Below the pieces are notes generated by a model. It was given only the letters and a program-made list of their open reading frames with translations, did no database searches and had not been told where the DNA came from. From CAVSRC01 sp963732845 (lineage in GTDB: Bacteria > Pseudomonadota > Alphaproteobacteria > Rhizobiales > Kaistiaceae), in the NCBI GenBank assembly GCA_963732845.1, contig CAVTBE010000007.1, positions 124,001-188,000 on the forward strand: a DNA stretch of 64,000 nucleotides, given 5' to 3'. The number at the start of each line of letters is the position of its first letter. The first letter of the stretch is position 1. The position numbers and the translations under genes were made by a program. Shown piece by piece: positions 37,265 through 45,923 of this stretch.

Positions 37265-37420
37265 GATGGGCTCGGGATTCCTTGCAAAACGGGCTCGCAG
37301 CGAGTTTGACAGGCTGCCCGCGACCGGTCAAAAACGTTGCCTCCGCGCCGGAACTGGCTCGGACGTCGGAACTGGGACTGGGACTGGGCGATTTGTGAAG
37401 GCACCGGACGCGGGCGCTCC

Positions 37421-39712
37421 ATGAAGGGACTGGGAATCGGTTTCGGCCTGGAGCGGATCGCTCTGTTCGCCTATGAGCGTCCGGTCCTCGGCGTCGTCGT
37501 CCTGTTCGTCGTCTACATCCTTGCCGGCTACGGCATGATGCATGTCCGCTTCAACGACGACCTGCGCAACATCTTCGCCGGCGACACCCAGACCTACCGC
37601 GACTATGCGACCGCCACCGACGATTTCGTCGATCCGGAGAACGAGCTTCTGGTTCTGGTCGAGGGTAAGGACCTCGGCACGCCGGAAAATTTCCAGAAGC
37701 TGCAGGACTTCCAGCTCGAGCTGCAGCTCGTCGACGGCGTCGACAACGTCTATTCGCTGTTCGCTCTGCGCCAGCCGCCCGACGCCAACGGCGACGCCGC
37801 GCTATTGGTCAACGACGCCTCGACCGGACTGACGCCGGAGCTGGCGGCCGAGATCCGCGCCCATCCGGTTCTCGGCGACCGGCTGCTCTCCGCCGACGGC
37901 ACGGCGATGGTCTTCAATGTCACGCCGAGCGAGCCGAAGGCGCCGGTCTCGGTGGCCCGCAAGCTCACCAGCGAGATCGAGGCGACCGCCAAGGACGCTC
38001 TCGGCGGCAGCGACATGAAGGTGACCGTCACCGGCTTTCCGGTGATCCGCTACTCGATCGCCGACATCGTGCGCCACGACCAGGTCGTCCTCAACATCGT
38101 CGGCGCGCTGGTCGGCACGGTAATGAGCCTGATCGTCTTCCGCTCCTTCGTCGCCTCGATCCTGGCGGCAGCGCCGGCGATCATCGCCGCCATGGCCGTG
38201 GTCGGCTTCATGGGCCTCACCGGCGTCAAGGTGTCGGTGATGACGACGATCGTGCCGGCGCTGGTGATGATCTTCGGCTATGCCGACGGCATGCATCTGT
38301 GCTTCGCCTGGCGCAAATATCGCGCGGCCGGCTGCGACATCGTCGAAGCGGAACGCCGGGCACTGCGCGAACTTGCCGGTGCCTGCGTGCTCTCGGCCAT
38401 CACTACCGCGATTGCCTTCCTGTCGCTGACCATCTCCTCGGTGACCATGGTGCGCAGCTTCGGCGCATCGGGCGCCGCCGGCACGCTCGGCGGCATGTTT
38501 CTCGTGCTCATCATCCACGGCCTGCTGATGCGCCTGCTCGGCCGCTTCTGGAAGATGCGGCCGGCCAGGAAGACCGACAACCTGCTGATCGCGCTGGAAG
38601 GCCCCTGCGCCAGCATCGGCAGCTTCGCCGTGCGCCACGCGAAGCTTCTCTCGGTTCTTTCCGCGGTCATGTTCGTGCTGTTCGGCGCGGCGCACTATTC
38701 GGTCAAGCCGGAGCACTCCTTCCGCGAGGACCTGCCCTCCAACAATCCCGCCAATGCCGCCCTCGGCCGGCTCGACCGTGACTTCGGCGGCGTCTTCCCG
38801 CTCGAGATCGTCGTGCCGCTGAAGGGCGCCGGCCCGACGTCGCCGCAAGCCCTGGAGCGCGTCCGCGCCGTGCAGGATGCCGTCGCCAAGGTCGACGGCA
38901 TCGGCCAGCCGCTGTCCCTGTGGAACCTTGCCGAATGGCTGGGCGGCAACGACCCGCTCAACGCCGGCCCGGCGCTCGACAAGATGCTCGACCTGGCGAC
39001 GCCGACGACGAAGAGCCACTTCATCGGCACCAAGGGCAATGCGCTCATCACCGCGACCACGCGCGAGATGTCGAGCTCCCACTCCGCCGAGCTTGTCGAC
39101 CGCGTCGAGGCGGCCATCGCCGCCACCGGTGTCGACGGCGTCAAGGTCACCGGCGTGGTCGTCATCAACGCCCGCGAGAGCACCCGCACCATCAGCAATC
39201 TCAACGTGAGCCTGCTGCTCTCGGTGGTCGCCAATCTCGGCGTCATCGCGCTCGCCTTCGGCGGCCTGTCCTTCGGGTTCGTCTCATTCCTGCCCAACAT
39301 GCTGCCCATCCTGGCGGTCGGCACGATGCTGTTTCTCACCGGTCGCGGCATGCAGTTCACCGCCGTCATCGCCCTCACCGTCGCCTTTGGCGTCGCCGTC
39401 AACGACTCGGTGCATTTCATCAACCGCTTCCTGCACACCGACAATGACGGTTCGCTCGCCGCCCGCCTGGTCGAGACCTCGCGGCGCATCGGCCCCGTGA
39501 TCATCGGCGCGACGCTGATCATCATCGCCGGCATCTCCACCACCCTGACCAGCGGCATGCCGACCATCGGCCTGTTCGGCAAGATCGCCGCGCTGACGCT
39601 GATCGCCGGCATCGTCGGCGACCTCATCGTCCTGCCGGCGCTGATGGGAGGGCCGGCACGCCGCTGGTTCGACCGCCACCGGACCATCAAACCGCACGAG
39701 GCAAAACCATGA
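37421..39712 (+). CDS. MMPL/RND-superfamily transporter (hopanoid- or lipid-exporter-like)
   Basis: A 763-residue protein with two repeats of one transmembrane helix, a large periplasmic loop and a five-helix bundle. The first helix is VLGVVVLFVVYILAGYG. The membrane bundles contain VPALVMIFGYADGMHLCFAW and VAFGVAVNDSVHFINRF, each with acidic residues where RND proteins relay protons. At 763 residues it is shorter than AcrB types and fits the MMPL group. The final codons overlap the next gene (ATGA). The frame is open for 28 codons upstream of ATG 37421 with no similarity. Cargo is unknown. Confidence 0.85.
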   Translation: MKGLGIGFGLERIALFAYERPVLGVVVLFVVYILAGYGMMHVRFNDDLRNIFAGDTQTYRDYATATDDFVDPENELLVLVEGKDLGTPENFQKLQDFQLELQLVDGVDNVYSLFALRQPPDANGDAALLVNDASTGLTPELAAEIRAHPVLGDRLLSADGTAMVFNVTPSEPKAPVSVARKLTSEIEATAKDALGGSDMKVTVTGFPVIRYSIADIVRHDQVVLNIVGALVGTVMSLIVFRSFVASILAAAPAIIAAMAVVGFMGLTGVKVSVMTTIVPALVMIFGYADGMHLCFAWRKYRAAGCDIVEAERRALRELAGACVLSAITTAIAFLSLTISSVTMVRSFGASGAAGTLGGMFLVLIIHGLLMRLLGRFWKMRPARKTDNLLIALEGPCASIGSFAVRHAKLLSVLSAVMFVLFGAAHYSVKPEHSFREDLPSNNPANAALGRLDRDFGGVFPLEIVVPLKGAGPTSPQALERVRAVQDAVAKVDGIGQPLSLWNLAEWLGGNDPLNAGPALDKMLDLATPTTKSHFIGTKGNALITATTREMSSSHSAELVDRVEAAIAATGVDGVKVTGVVVINARESTRTISNLNVSLLLSVVANLGVIALAFGGLSFGFVSFLPNMLPILAVGTMLFLTGRGMQFTAVIALTVAFGVAVNDSVHFINRFLHTDNDGSLAARLVETSRRIGPVIIGATLIIIAGISTTLTSGMPTIGLFGKIAALTLIAGIVGDLIVLPALMGGPARRWFDRHRTIKPHEAKP

Positions 39713-40212
39713 AGCGCGCCCTTCCCGCCGCACTCCTGGCAACGATCGCCTTCACCCTGCCGGCCCTCGCCGCCGACGACCCGATCCTGTCGCGCCTCGC
39801 CGGCAGCTGGACCGGCCACGGCAGCTACCGGCAGAGCGCCAGCGCCCAGCAGGAGCGCGTCTTCTGCAAGATCACCAATACGCTGGTGCAGAACGGCAAC
39901 GCTCTGCAGCAGAGCGGCCGCTGCTCCGTCTCCAGCGGTTCCGGCGCCATCGCCGGCCTGATCACGGCCACCGGCGGCGGTCGCTACAAGGGCACGCTGA
40001 GCAGCCTCGCCACCGACGGCCCGGCCAGCCTCAGCGGCTCGGGCAGCGGCAGCCGGCTGACGCTGACCATGTCCTTCGTCGACGGGCAGACGCACCAGCC
40101 GGCGAAGTCGGTGACCACCATGGCGATCACCGGCAACGGCTACCACCTGGTGACCGTCCGCAGGGAAGGCGGCAAGACCTGGACGCCGACCGACATCACC
40201 TTCAAGAAGTAG
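39709..40212 (+). CDS. Secreted protein coupled to the MMPL transporter
   Basis: A 167-residue protein with a signal peptide (ALPAALLATIAFTLPALAA). The mature part DDPILSRLAGSWTGHGSYRQ reads like the start of a small lipocalin-like or DUF-type beta-barrel, with two cysteines (FCKITN and GRCSVSS) that may form a disulfide. Its start overlaps the transporter stop, so the two are translated together and this may be a periplasmic partner that carries the transported lipid or compound. That role is inference from position. Confidence 0.68.
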   Translation: MKRALPAALLATIAFTLPALAADDPILSRLAGSWTGHGSYRQSASAQQERVFCKITNTLVQNGNALQQSGRCSVSSGSGAIAGLITATGGGRYKGTLSSLATDGPASLSGSGSGSRLTLTMSFVDGQTHQPAKSVTTMAITGNGYHLVTVRREGGKTWTPTDITFKK

Positions 40213-40282
40213 GCGAGCGGCAGCCGGCGGTCGGGCGCCGCTTCGGGCAACCGCGCGCAGCGCGTTTCCCTTCGATCGCGGC

Positions 40283-40741
40283 TTACGCCTGGAAGTGCTG
40301 GTGCGGCTCGCCGCCGGCCTCGTGGCTGTGCGGCTTCGGCGAGACCTTGACCGGCACCACGTGCAGGCTGGCATGGCGCACGCCGCGTTGCGTGCTGATC
40401 TCATCGGCAACGTGCTGAACGGCCTGCGCCGGCCCGTGCAGGGCCGAGATCTCCAGGCAGCTCGTGTGATCGAGCGGCACGCGCATGGTGGCGCCGAACA
40501 TGTCGTGGTGTTCGTGCTGCAGGCGGGTCAGCCGCTGCGCCAGGTCGCGCGTCGCATAATCAAAGACGTAGCCGAGCACCGCGATGCAGGACGCGTTCGA
40601 GGACTTCGCCTGTTCGCGGTTCGCCACCTCGCGGACGATGTCGCGGAAGGCTTCCGAGCGGCTGTCATAGCCGCGCGCGCGCGTCATCGCGTCGACCACG
40701 TCGAGCAGATCGTCGTCGATGGTGATGGTGATGCGTTGCAT
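40283..40741 (-). CDS. nikR: Nickel-responsive regulator NikR, altered metal site
   Basis: A 152-residue ribbon-helix-helix repressor. The N-terminus QRITITIDDDLLDVVDAMTR then ARGYDSRSEAFRDIVREV is almost that of E. coli NikR, so the same operator is expected. The metal domain has LQHEHHDMFGATMRVPLDHT followed by SCLEIS. The His equivalent to 76 and the Cys equivalent to 95 are present, but the residues matching His87 and His89 are Arg and Pro. The C-terminus adds a His-rich tail (KPHSHEAGGEPHQHF). ATG 40741 has GAGGAGA upstream. It faces away from nothing but repeats and lies 0.4 kb downstream of nikO on the same strand. Confidence 0.88.
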   Translation of the reverse strand: MQRITITIDDDLLDVVDAMTRARGYDSRSEAFRDIVREVANREQAKSSNASCIAVLGYVFDYATRDLAQRLTRLQHEHHDMFGATMRVPLDHTSCLEISALHGPAQAVQHVADEISTQRGVRHASLHVVPVKVSPKPHSHEAGGEPHQHFQA

Positions 40742-41142
40742 CGCACGTCTCCTCGATATGCGCCGGGGCACGATGGCGCCGCAGGCTTGATGCGAATGCT
40801 AAAGCAGCGGACGCCCGAGGGGAATCGGCCTGTTCGGCGCAGGGCGAAGGCAGATCATTCCCGACCCACTTTCCATGGTGCGGCGCCGCTTTGGGGGTCC
40901 TCTCCCCCCTTGCGGGGGAGAGACAGAGAGGGGGGTACTGGCACGGAATTCAACTGCGCGCCATTGCTCCAACGCGTGCTTGCCAACACCCCTCTCCCTT
41001 CGCCTCTAGGTCGCTACGCTCCCAAGAGGCGAAGCCCTCTCCCGCAAGGGGAGAGGGGGCAACAACGCTCACCATCCCTCTTGGTCACCCCCTCCCGAAA
41101 TGCCTTCGGCATTTCGACCTCCCCTCACGGGGGAGGTTCGGC
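40742..41142. repeat. Gene-free stretch with REP-like palindromes between nikO and nikR
   Basis: No gene is present. At least three GC-rich inverted repeats are packed together: CTCTCCCCCC with GGGGGAGAG around 40900-40925; a long one about 40987-41058, in which CCTCTCCCTTCGCCTCT and AGAGGCGAAG and GGGGAGAGG pair in nested fashion; and one about 41088-41132, with an inner stem GAAATGCC (41097-41104) and GGCATTTC (41108-41115). They may act as transcription attenuators or RNA stabilisers between the two nickel genes. Confidence 0.6.
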
Positions 41143-41991
41143 TCAGTGCTCGTCGGCCGATTCGGTACTGGCGCGGTGGAGATGGTGGTGGCTGTGGGCG
41201 ACCTCGCTGCCATGCAGGTGGAGATGGGCGTGGGAGAGCCCGGCGCGCTTGAGAAGCGCCACATCGTGCAGGATCTGGTGGGGGCTGCCCTCTGCGATGA
41301 TGCGGCCGCAGTCCAGCACGAAGCAACGATCGGCAATGTCCTCGACGATGTCGAGGTCGTGGGTCGCGGTGACCACGGTGCGGCCGGAGCCATGGCACTT
41401 CACCAGAAAGTCGATGAGGTGGCTGGCGCTCTTCGGGTCGAGCGAGGCGGTCGGCTCGTCGAACAGCAGAACCTCCGGCTCGAGCACCAGCACCGAGGCA
41501 AGCGCCACCCGCTTCTTCTCGCCGCCGGAGAGGCGATGCGGCGGCCGGTCCTTCAAGTGGACGACGGCAAAATCCTCCAGCGCCGTGGCGACGCGCCGGC
41601 GCACGTCGTCCTTCGACCAGCCCATCTGCAGAGGCCCGAAGGCGATCTCGTCGAAGACGGTCGGATTGAAGAGCTGCACGTCCGGGTTCTGGAAGACGAA
41701 GCCGACGCGGCGGCGGAAGGCGAGCGCCGCCTCATCTTCGGCGAAGCGCTCCTCGGTGAGCGGCTCGCCGAAAGCCTCGATCCGCCCCTTCTGCGGGAAA
41801 TAGAGCCCGTCGAGGAGTCTCAGAAGCGTCGACTTGCCCGATCCGTTGGCGCCGAGCAGCACGATGCGCTCGCCCGCCGTGATGGCGAGGCTGAGTCCGT
41901 CGAGCGCCGGCGTCTCGTGATAGGCGTAGTGGACGTCGACCACGTCGAAGACCGGGCGCGCGGCAGGGGGCAAGGGAAGCGATCCGTCCAT
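41143..41991 (-). CDS. nikO: Nickel ECF transporter ATPase (CbiO/NikO type), histidine-rich tail
   Basis: A 282-residue ABC ATPase. Walker A is LLGANGSGKSTLLRLLDGLY, the Q-loop VFQNPDVQLFNPTVFDEIAF, the signature LSGGEKKRVALASVL, Walker B VLLFDEPTASLDPKS, and the switch His in ATHDLD. The C-terminus carries an unusual run, HAHLHLHGSEVAHSHHHLHR, a probable metal-binding tail. The start ATG at 41991 overlaps the nikQ stop (ATGA); an in-frame ATG at 42006 is possible. It energises nickel uptake by NikM and NikQ. Confidence 0.93.
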   Translation of the reverse strand: MDGSLPLPPAARPVFDVVDVHYAYHETPALDGLSLAITAGERIVLLGANGSGKSTLLRLLDGLYFPQKGRIEAFGEPLTEERFAEDEAALAFRRRVGFVFQNPDVQLFNPTVFDEIAFGPLQMGWSKDDVRRRVATALEDFAVVHLKDRPPHRLSGGEKKRVALASVLVLEPEVLLFDEPTASLDPKSASHLIDFLVKCHGSGRTVVTATHDLDIVEDIADRCFVLDCGRIIAEGSPHQILHDVALLKRAGLSHAHLHLHGSEVAHSHHHLHRASTESADEH

Positions 41992-42839
41992 CACGCCTGC
42001 ATCCATAAGGCCAGAGAGGAAATCACCAGGAAGCCGCCGGCCGCCGCCCAGTCGATGGCGCGCACGCGGAAATCGTCGAGCAGCCGCGGCTCGCCGCGAT
42101 AGCCGCGCGAGATCATGGCGAGGTGGACCTCGCTGCTCATGTCGAGCGCCTTGCCGAGCAGCGCGCCCGCCGTCGCCGTGGCAAGCCGCCGCCCGTCGCG
42201 GGGGCTGAGGCGCCCGACCATGCGGCTGCGGCGCGCCTCGAACATCTGCGCCGCCGTGGTGAGCAGGACGAAGACATAGCGGTAGGTCATGCCCAGGATG
42301 ACGACCACTACCACCGGCAGGCGATAGGCCCGCATGGCCTTCAGCAAATGCGCCCAAGGCGTTGATAGGATGAGAAGAAGCGCATAGGTCGCGGTCGTCT
42401 CGGCGCGACCGGTGAGGAAGGCGGCGCTGCGCACCCCCTGCAGGGTGACCGGCCAGCCGAGAAGCGGCAGCGTGGCCAGCACCTCGCCCGGCACCAGGAA
42501 GATGGCGGGGAGCGCGATCAGCCCGGTGAAGGCAAGCACGCCGATCCACACCTGACGCGCCAGCCGGGCAATTGCGATGCCGGAGGCAAGCGCCAGCACC
42601 ACCGCAAGCAGAAAGAGCCCGGCGAGCACGGCGAGCGACTTCACCGCAACCGCCACAACGATGAAGCCGACGACGATGCCGAGCTTCACGCGCGGATCGA
42701 GCCTCTGCAGGAAGCCGTCGCGCCGGGCGAAGTCGTCGGCATCGAGCGCGTGGGCGAGTGTATGGGCGATACCGTCGCCGAGCCGGTCGAAAAGGCTGCC
42801 CCGGTGCCGACCATGGCGGATGAAGGATTGCTCTGCCAT
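41991..42839 (-). CDS. nikQ: Nickel ECF transporter transmembrane subunit (CbiQ/NikQ type)
   Basis: A 282-residue membrane protein with the ECF-T features: an N-terminal amphipathic part (LDPRVKLGIVVGFIVVAVAV), a group of helices, and cytoplasmic coupling motifs including MTYRYVFVLLTTAAQMFEAR and MVGRLSPRDGR. Starting at ATG 42839 (MAEQSFIRHGRHRGSLFDRL); an upstream start at 42911 would overlap nikM. It links the substrate-binding subunit to NikO. Its stop overlaps nikO. Confidence 0.9.
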   Translation of the reverse strand: MAEQSFIRHGRHRGSLFDRLGDGIAHTLAHALDADDFARRDGFLQRLDPRVKLGIVVGFIVVAVAVKSLAVLAGLFLLAVVLALASGIAIARLARQVWIGVLAFTGLIALPAIFLVPGEVLATLPLLGWPVTLQGVRSAAFLTGRAETTATYALLLILSTPWAHLLKAMRAYRLPVVVVVILGMTYRYVFVLLTTAAQMFEARRSRMVGRLSPRDGRRLATATAGALLGKALDMSSEVHLAMISRGYRGEPRLLDDFRVRAIDWAAAGGFLVISSLALWMQA

Positions 42840-42865
42840 GGCCGGTCCAGACGTCCCCGCTCTGT

Positions 42866-43951
42866 TCAGGCGTGTCCTTCGCCGGACGGCGCGCTGCGGT
42901 TCATCAGCCACGACAGTCCGGAGAAGAGGAGAACGATCAGCCCGGCCCCGACCACCGCCGAGAGGATGTAGCCGAAGCTCTCGCTATGCATGAACGGCGG
43001 CGCATAATCGGGGATCGGCGCCGTCCAGAAGCTGGAGAGATGCTCCAGCCCCTGCGGCACCTGCTCGGGCGGCGCCATGTTGCCGGAAGCCTGGGTGATC
43101 TGGTCGCGCACGGCGGCATCCTTGAAATCGTCGATGCCCCATTCGCCCCAGGCGATGCCGGCGGCAAGCAGGCCGAGCGGGCTCACCACCATCAGTGCCC
43201 CCAGTCCCGTCCACAGCCGGCGGATGCCCAGCCAGCCGCCAACCGCCGACGGCAGCGGCGCGCGCGCCGTCTCGCGGGTCGTGGCTTCGAGCAGGCGCGG
43301 ATTGGAGCGCTGCAGATAGGCGACGATGCCGCCGGTGACGATGGCTTCGGCCGCGCCGGCAATGGTGAGATGGGCGAACATCATGGCCGGAATCGCCACC
43401 GACAGCGGATAGGGCGCGTAGAGCGGCGCGCCGGTGGCGTCGGTGAAGAGTGCCGGCTGGATGCCGAATTCGAGAGCGGTGACGAACGCCGCCGCATTGA
43501 TGGCGAGATAGCCGGCAATCGCCGCCGCCACGATGCGGCGCGGCGAGCCGACCGGCGTATCGCCGGATATCAGCCGGTAAGTGAAATAGGCGGTGAGCGT
43601 GCCGACGATGGCCATGTTGAAGGCATTGGCGCCGAAGGCGAGGATGCCGCCGTCGCCGAAGAACAGCGCCTGGATCGCCAGCGCGATCGATATGGCAAGG
43701 ATGGCGGCGGCAGGTCCGAGCACGATCGCAGCCACCGCCATGCCGACGGCATGCGCCGTCGTCCCTCCCGGAATCGGCAGGTTGAACATCATGACGACGA
43801 AGCTGAAGGCCGAGACCACGGCAAGCAGCGGCACCACCCGGCTGTGCAGGACGCGCTTCACGCGCTTCACCGCGACGTACCAGAACGGCGCCGCCGCGGC
43901 GAAGGCAACGGCGCAGGTGGAGGGGCTCAGATAGCCGTCAGGTATGTGCAT
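42866..43951 (-). CDS. nikM: Nickel ECF transporter substrate-binding subunit, NikM-NikN fusion
   Basis: A 361-residue membrane protein. The N-terminus MHIPDGYLSP is the diagnostic motif whose Met1-His2 group coordinates the metal, so the ATG at 43951 is certain. Helices with NAFNMAIVGTLTAYFTYRL and PAMMFAHLTIAGAAEAIVTG follow. The last 120 residues contain a periplasmic segment and a final helix (FGYILSAVVGAGLIVLLFSG), the counterpart of the small NikN/CbiN subunit, so M and N are fused. An exact NikR operator 49 bp upstream shows that nickel, not cobalt, is the likely metal. Confidence 0.94.
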   Translation of the reverse strand: MHIPDGYLSPSTCAVAFAAAAPFWYVAVKRVKRVLHSRVVPLLAVVSAFSFVVMMFNLPIPGGTTAHAVGMAVAAIVLGPAAAILAISIALAIQALFFGDGGILAFGANAFNMAIVGTLTAYFTYRLISGDTPVGSPRRIVAAAIAGYLAINAAAFVTALEFGIQPALFTDATGAPLYAPYPLSVAIPAMMFAHLTIAGAAEAIVTGGIVAYLQRSNPRLLEATTRETARAPLPSAVGGWLGIRRLWTGLGALMVVSPLGLLAAGIAWGEWGIDDFKDAAVRDQITQASGNMAPPEQVPQGLEHLSSFWTAPIPDYAPPFMHSESFGYILSAVVGAGLIVLLFSGLSWLMNRSAPSGEGHA

Positions 43952-43999
43952 GGGGATCGGTTCCTTCAGATCTCTTTGTTTTCCCCCTGAAGGATTACC

Positions 44000-44027
44000 G
44001 TATGAGAAATTTCCGTCTTTGTCATAC
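44000..44027 (-). promoter_or_regulatory. NikR operator
   Basis: GTATGA (44000-44005), 16 bases, TCATAC (44022-44027). This is an exact match to the GTATGA-N16-TCATAC operator of E. coli NikR. It lies 49 bp upstream of the nikM start, where repressor binding would cover the promoter. Confidence 0.95.
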
Positions 44028-44058
44028 GTCAAATGGCGCAGACGGAGTGGCGGCGCTA

Positions 44059-44979
44059 TTATTCTGCGGCGATGGCTGCCGGACGGCGCATGCCGCCCGC
44101 CTGGCGGCCGATAGTCACGGCATGGACGGTGTCGTGGATGAACATGCCGACGGCCAGGCCGCGGTCGTAGCTCGCCCAGAAGCGCGGCAGGATTTCGACC
44201 TTGTGCCCGCCGCGGCCGTGCAGGCGCACCAGGCCCGCCGACTGGGCCTCCTCGACGATCTTGCGGATATGGGTGCGCGAGACGCCGAAGCGCTCGCCGA
44301 CGTCGCCATAGGGCACCGCCGCGTGCAGGTCGTCCGCGTCCATTGCCGTCCGGATCAGCGCGGCCGACACCACATGGCCAGCCGCGTGATTGAAGAACAG
44401 CATGAGGTCCGGCGCCATCGCCAGCAGCCTGCCCGAGAACGGCAAGAAGGCGATGGAGGTTCGCCGCTGCGCAATCTGATAGGCCGGATCCCGGCCGACG
44501 ACGGGCGCGTAATCGTCGAAGCGGCCGATCACCGTCATCGGCGCATAGTGCGCCGCCAGCCAGGCACGGTCATGTGCCAACATCGCGTCGGTCGGTTTCA
44601 GAATGCGCACGCGCCGGTCGCCCGCGGCCGGTTCGGTCGTCATGAACCCGACAGCGCCGAGCCGGCCGACCAGATGATCGATCTGGCGGTCGCTGGCCAA
44701 GCCGAAGGTGGCCATCTCGCGCTTCAGGCGACCGACCGTGAACCAGGTTTCGCGGCGTTCCGGGTCGTGGCCCGCGGCAAGCACGACCGCCACCAGGAAG
44801 ACGAGGAAGCGGCCGGTCTCGATCAGCAACCGCGCCATGAACGGATCGTCGCCGTAGATCGCCAGGAAGCGATCGAGATAGAGCCTCCGCGCCTCCGCCA
44901 TGCGCGGATGCCCGACAATCTCGTCGATCGTCAGATGCGGCACACCGGCGGTCAGGCGAACGAAATCCGGATCGTCCAC
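44059..44979 (-). CDS. Winged-helix-like regulatory protein of unknown target
   Basis: A 306-residue soluble protein starting at GTG 44979. Two DNA-binding-like segments are visible: one near residue 85 (WFTVGRLKREMATFGLASDR then QIDHLVGRLGAVGFM) and a clearer helix-turn-helix near residue 215, YGDVGERFGVSRTHIRKIVE followed by EAQSAGLVRLHGRGGHKVEI with a wing. It may be a two-domain MarR/GntR-like regulator; no metal or ligand site is evident. It is upstream of nikM on the same strand, but the NikR operator lies between them. Confidence 0.6.
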   Translation of the reverse strand: MDDPDFVRLTAGVPHLTIDEIVGHPRMAEARRLYLDRFLAIYGDDPFMARLLIETGRFLVFLVAVVLAAGHDPERRETWFTVGRLKREMATFGLASDRQIDHLVGRLGAVGFMTTEPAAGDRRVRILKPTDAMLAHDRAWLAAHYAPMTVIGRFDDYAPVVGRDPAYQIAQRRTSIAFLPFSGRLLAMAPDLMLFFNHAAGHVVSAALIRTAMDADDLHAAVPYGDVGERFGVSRTHIRKIVEEAQSAGLVRLHGRGGHKVEILPRFWASYDRGLAVGMFIHDTVHAVTIGRQAGGMRRPAAIAAE

Positions 44980-45131
44980 GATGCGCCCTTCCCCACGCGC
45001 AACGCTTCACCCCCTGCGGAAACTACGCGGTGGCCGCGATATACGCAATCTGTTCCAATTCTAAAACGAGCAACTGCCCTAGGTTCGCGCGGGGCGTGCG
45101 AACGAGCCGCAACGGCTCGAGGAGGGGAAGA

Positions 45132-45467
45132 ATGATCAGGTTGATTACACGGGGTCGATTCACCCAGAAGATGATCCAGGGGAATCTTGAAGCGCCCGAG
45201 GACCGGGAGCCCGCCGTGCGCAAGCTCGTCGAGGCGGCCGGCGCCAGGATGATTGCTTACTACATCACGACCGGCGACCACGACTTCCTGCTCATCAGCG
45301 AGGCGGCGGACGCAGAGTCCGCGGTCGCCGCGATGATGGTGGCCGGGGCAGCCGGCACGATCACCGACGTGACCACGATCAGGGCGTGGACCGCGGCCGA
45401 ATTCAAGCCGGTTGCCGAGAAGGCAGCCAAGGCTGCGGCCGCCTATCGTCTCCCCGGCAAGGCGTGA
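45132..45467 (+). CDS. GYD-domain protein, copy 1
   Basis: A 111-residue protein of the GYD family (small ferredoxin-like fold). It begins MIRLITRGRFTQKMIQGNLE and has the family core TTGDHDFLLISEAADAESAV. It is preceded by GGAGGGGAAG, shared with the next gene. The family has no assigned function; some members are annotated as involved in stress. It and the following gene are clear tandem duplicates. Confidence 0.8.
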   Translation: MIRLITRGRFTQKMIQGNLEAPEDREPAVRKLVEAAGARMIAYYITTGDHDFLLISEAADAESAVAAMMVAGAAGTITDVTTIRAWTAAEFKPVAEKAAKAAAAYRLPGKA

Positions 45468-45490
45468 TTGAGCGGCTTGAGGAGGGGAAG

Positions 45491-45857
45491 ATGATCCGGC
45501 TGATCACACGGGGCAAATTCACGGGGAGTCACATCAAGGGGCTGCTCGAAGCGCCAGAGGATCGCGAACCCGCGGTCAGGAAGCTGGTCGAAGCTGCCGG
45601 CGGCAAACTCATCGGCTTCTATTTTACCACCGGCGACCACGACTTCATGCTCGTCGTGGAAGCCCCCGACGCCGAAATCGATCATCGCCGGGACGATGGC
45701 GGCCGCAGCGCCCGGCACGATCACCGGCATGACCACGATCAGGGCGTGGACGGCAGCGGAGTTCAAACCGGTCGCCGAAAAGGCGGCCAAGGCCGCGGCC
45801 GCCTACCGTGCCCCCGGTCCGGCACGCCAACCGGAAGACGCCGTCTGGTCGGGTTGA
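45491..45857 (+). pseudogene. GYD-domain protein, copy 2, frameshifted in an A-run
   Basis: Twenty-three bases after copy 1, with the same ribosome site. It starts MIRLITRGKFTGSHIKGLLE and follows copy 1 through TTGDHDFMLVVEAPDAE, then loses the frame at GAAATCG (AAA at 45675-45677). With one A removed it continues SIIAGTMAAAAPGTITGMTT and ends after 121 residues (stop 45855-45857), in line with copy 1. An assembly error at a homopolymer is the simplest explanation; a true inactivated duplicate is the alternative. Confidence 0.75.
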
Positions 45858-45923
45858 CCTGCCGCGAAGGACGCCTTGAGCGCCCTCGCCTGCCCCATCG
45901 CTATCCTACAAGAGAGAACGCCC

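Noticed and set aside
41143..43951. A cobalt (CbiMNQO) transporter for cobalamin synthesis
   Set aside because: An exact NikR operator lies in front and nikR is next to it; no cobalamin riboswitch sequence or cob genes are visible.
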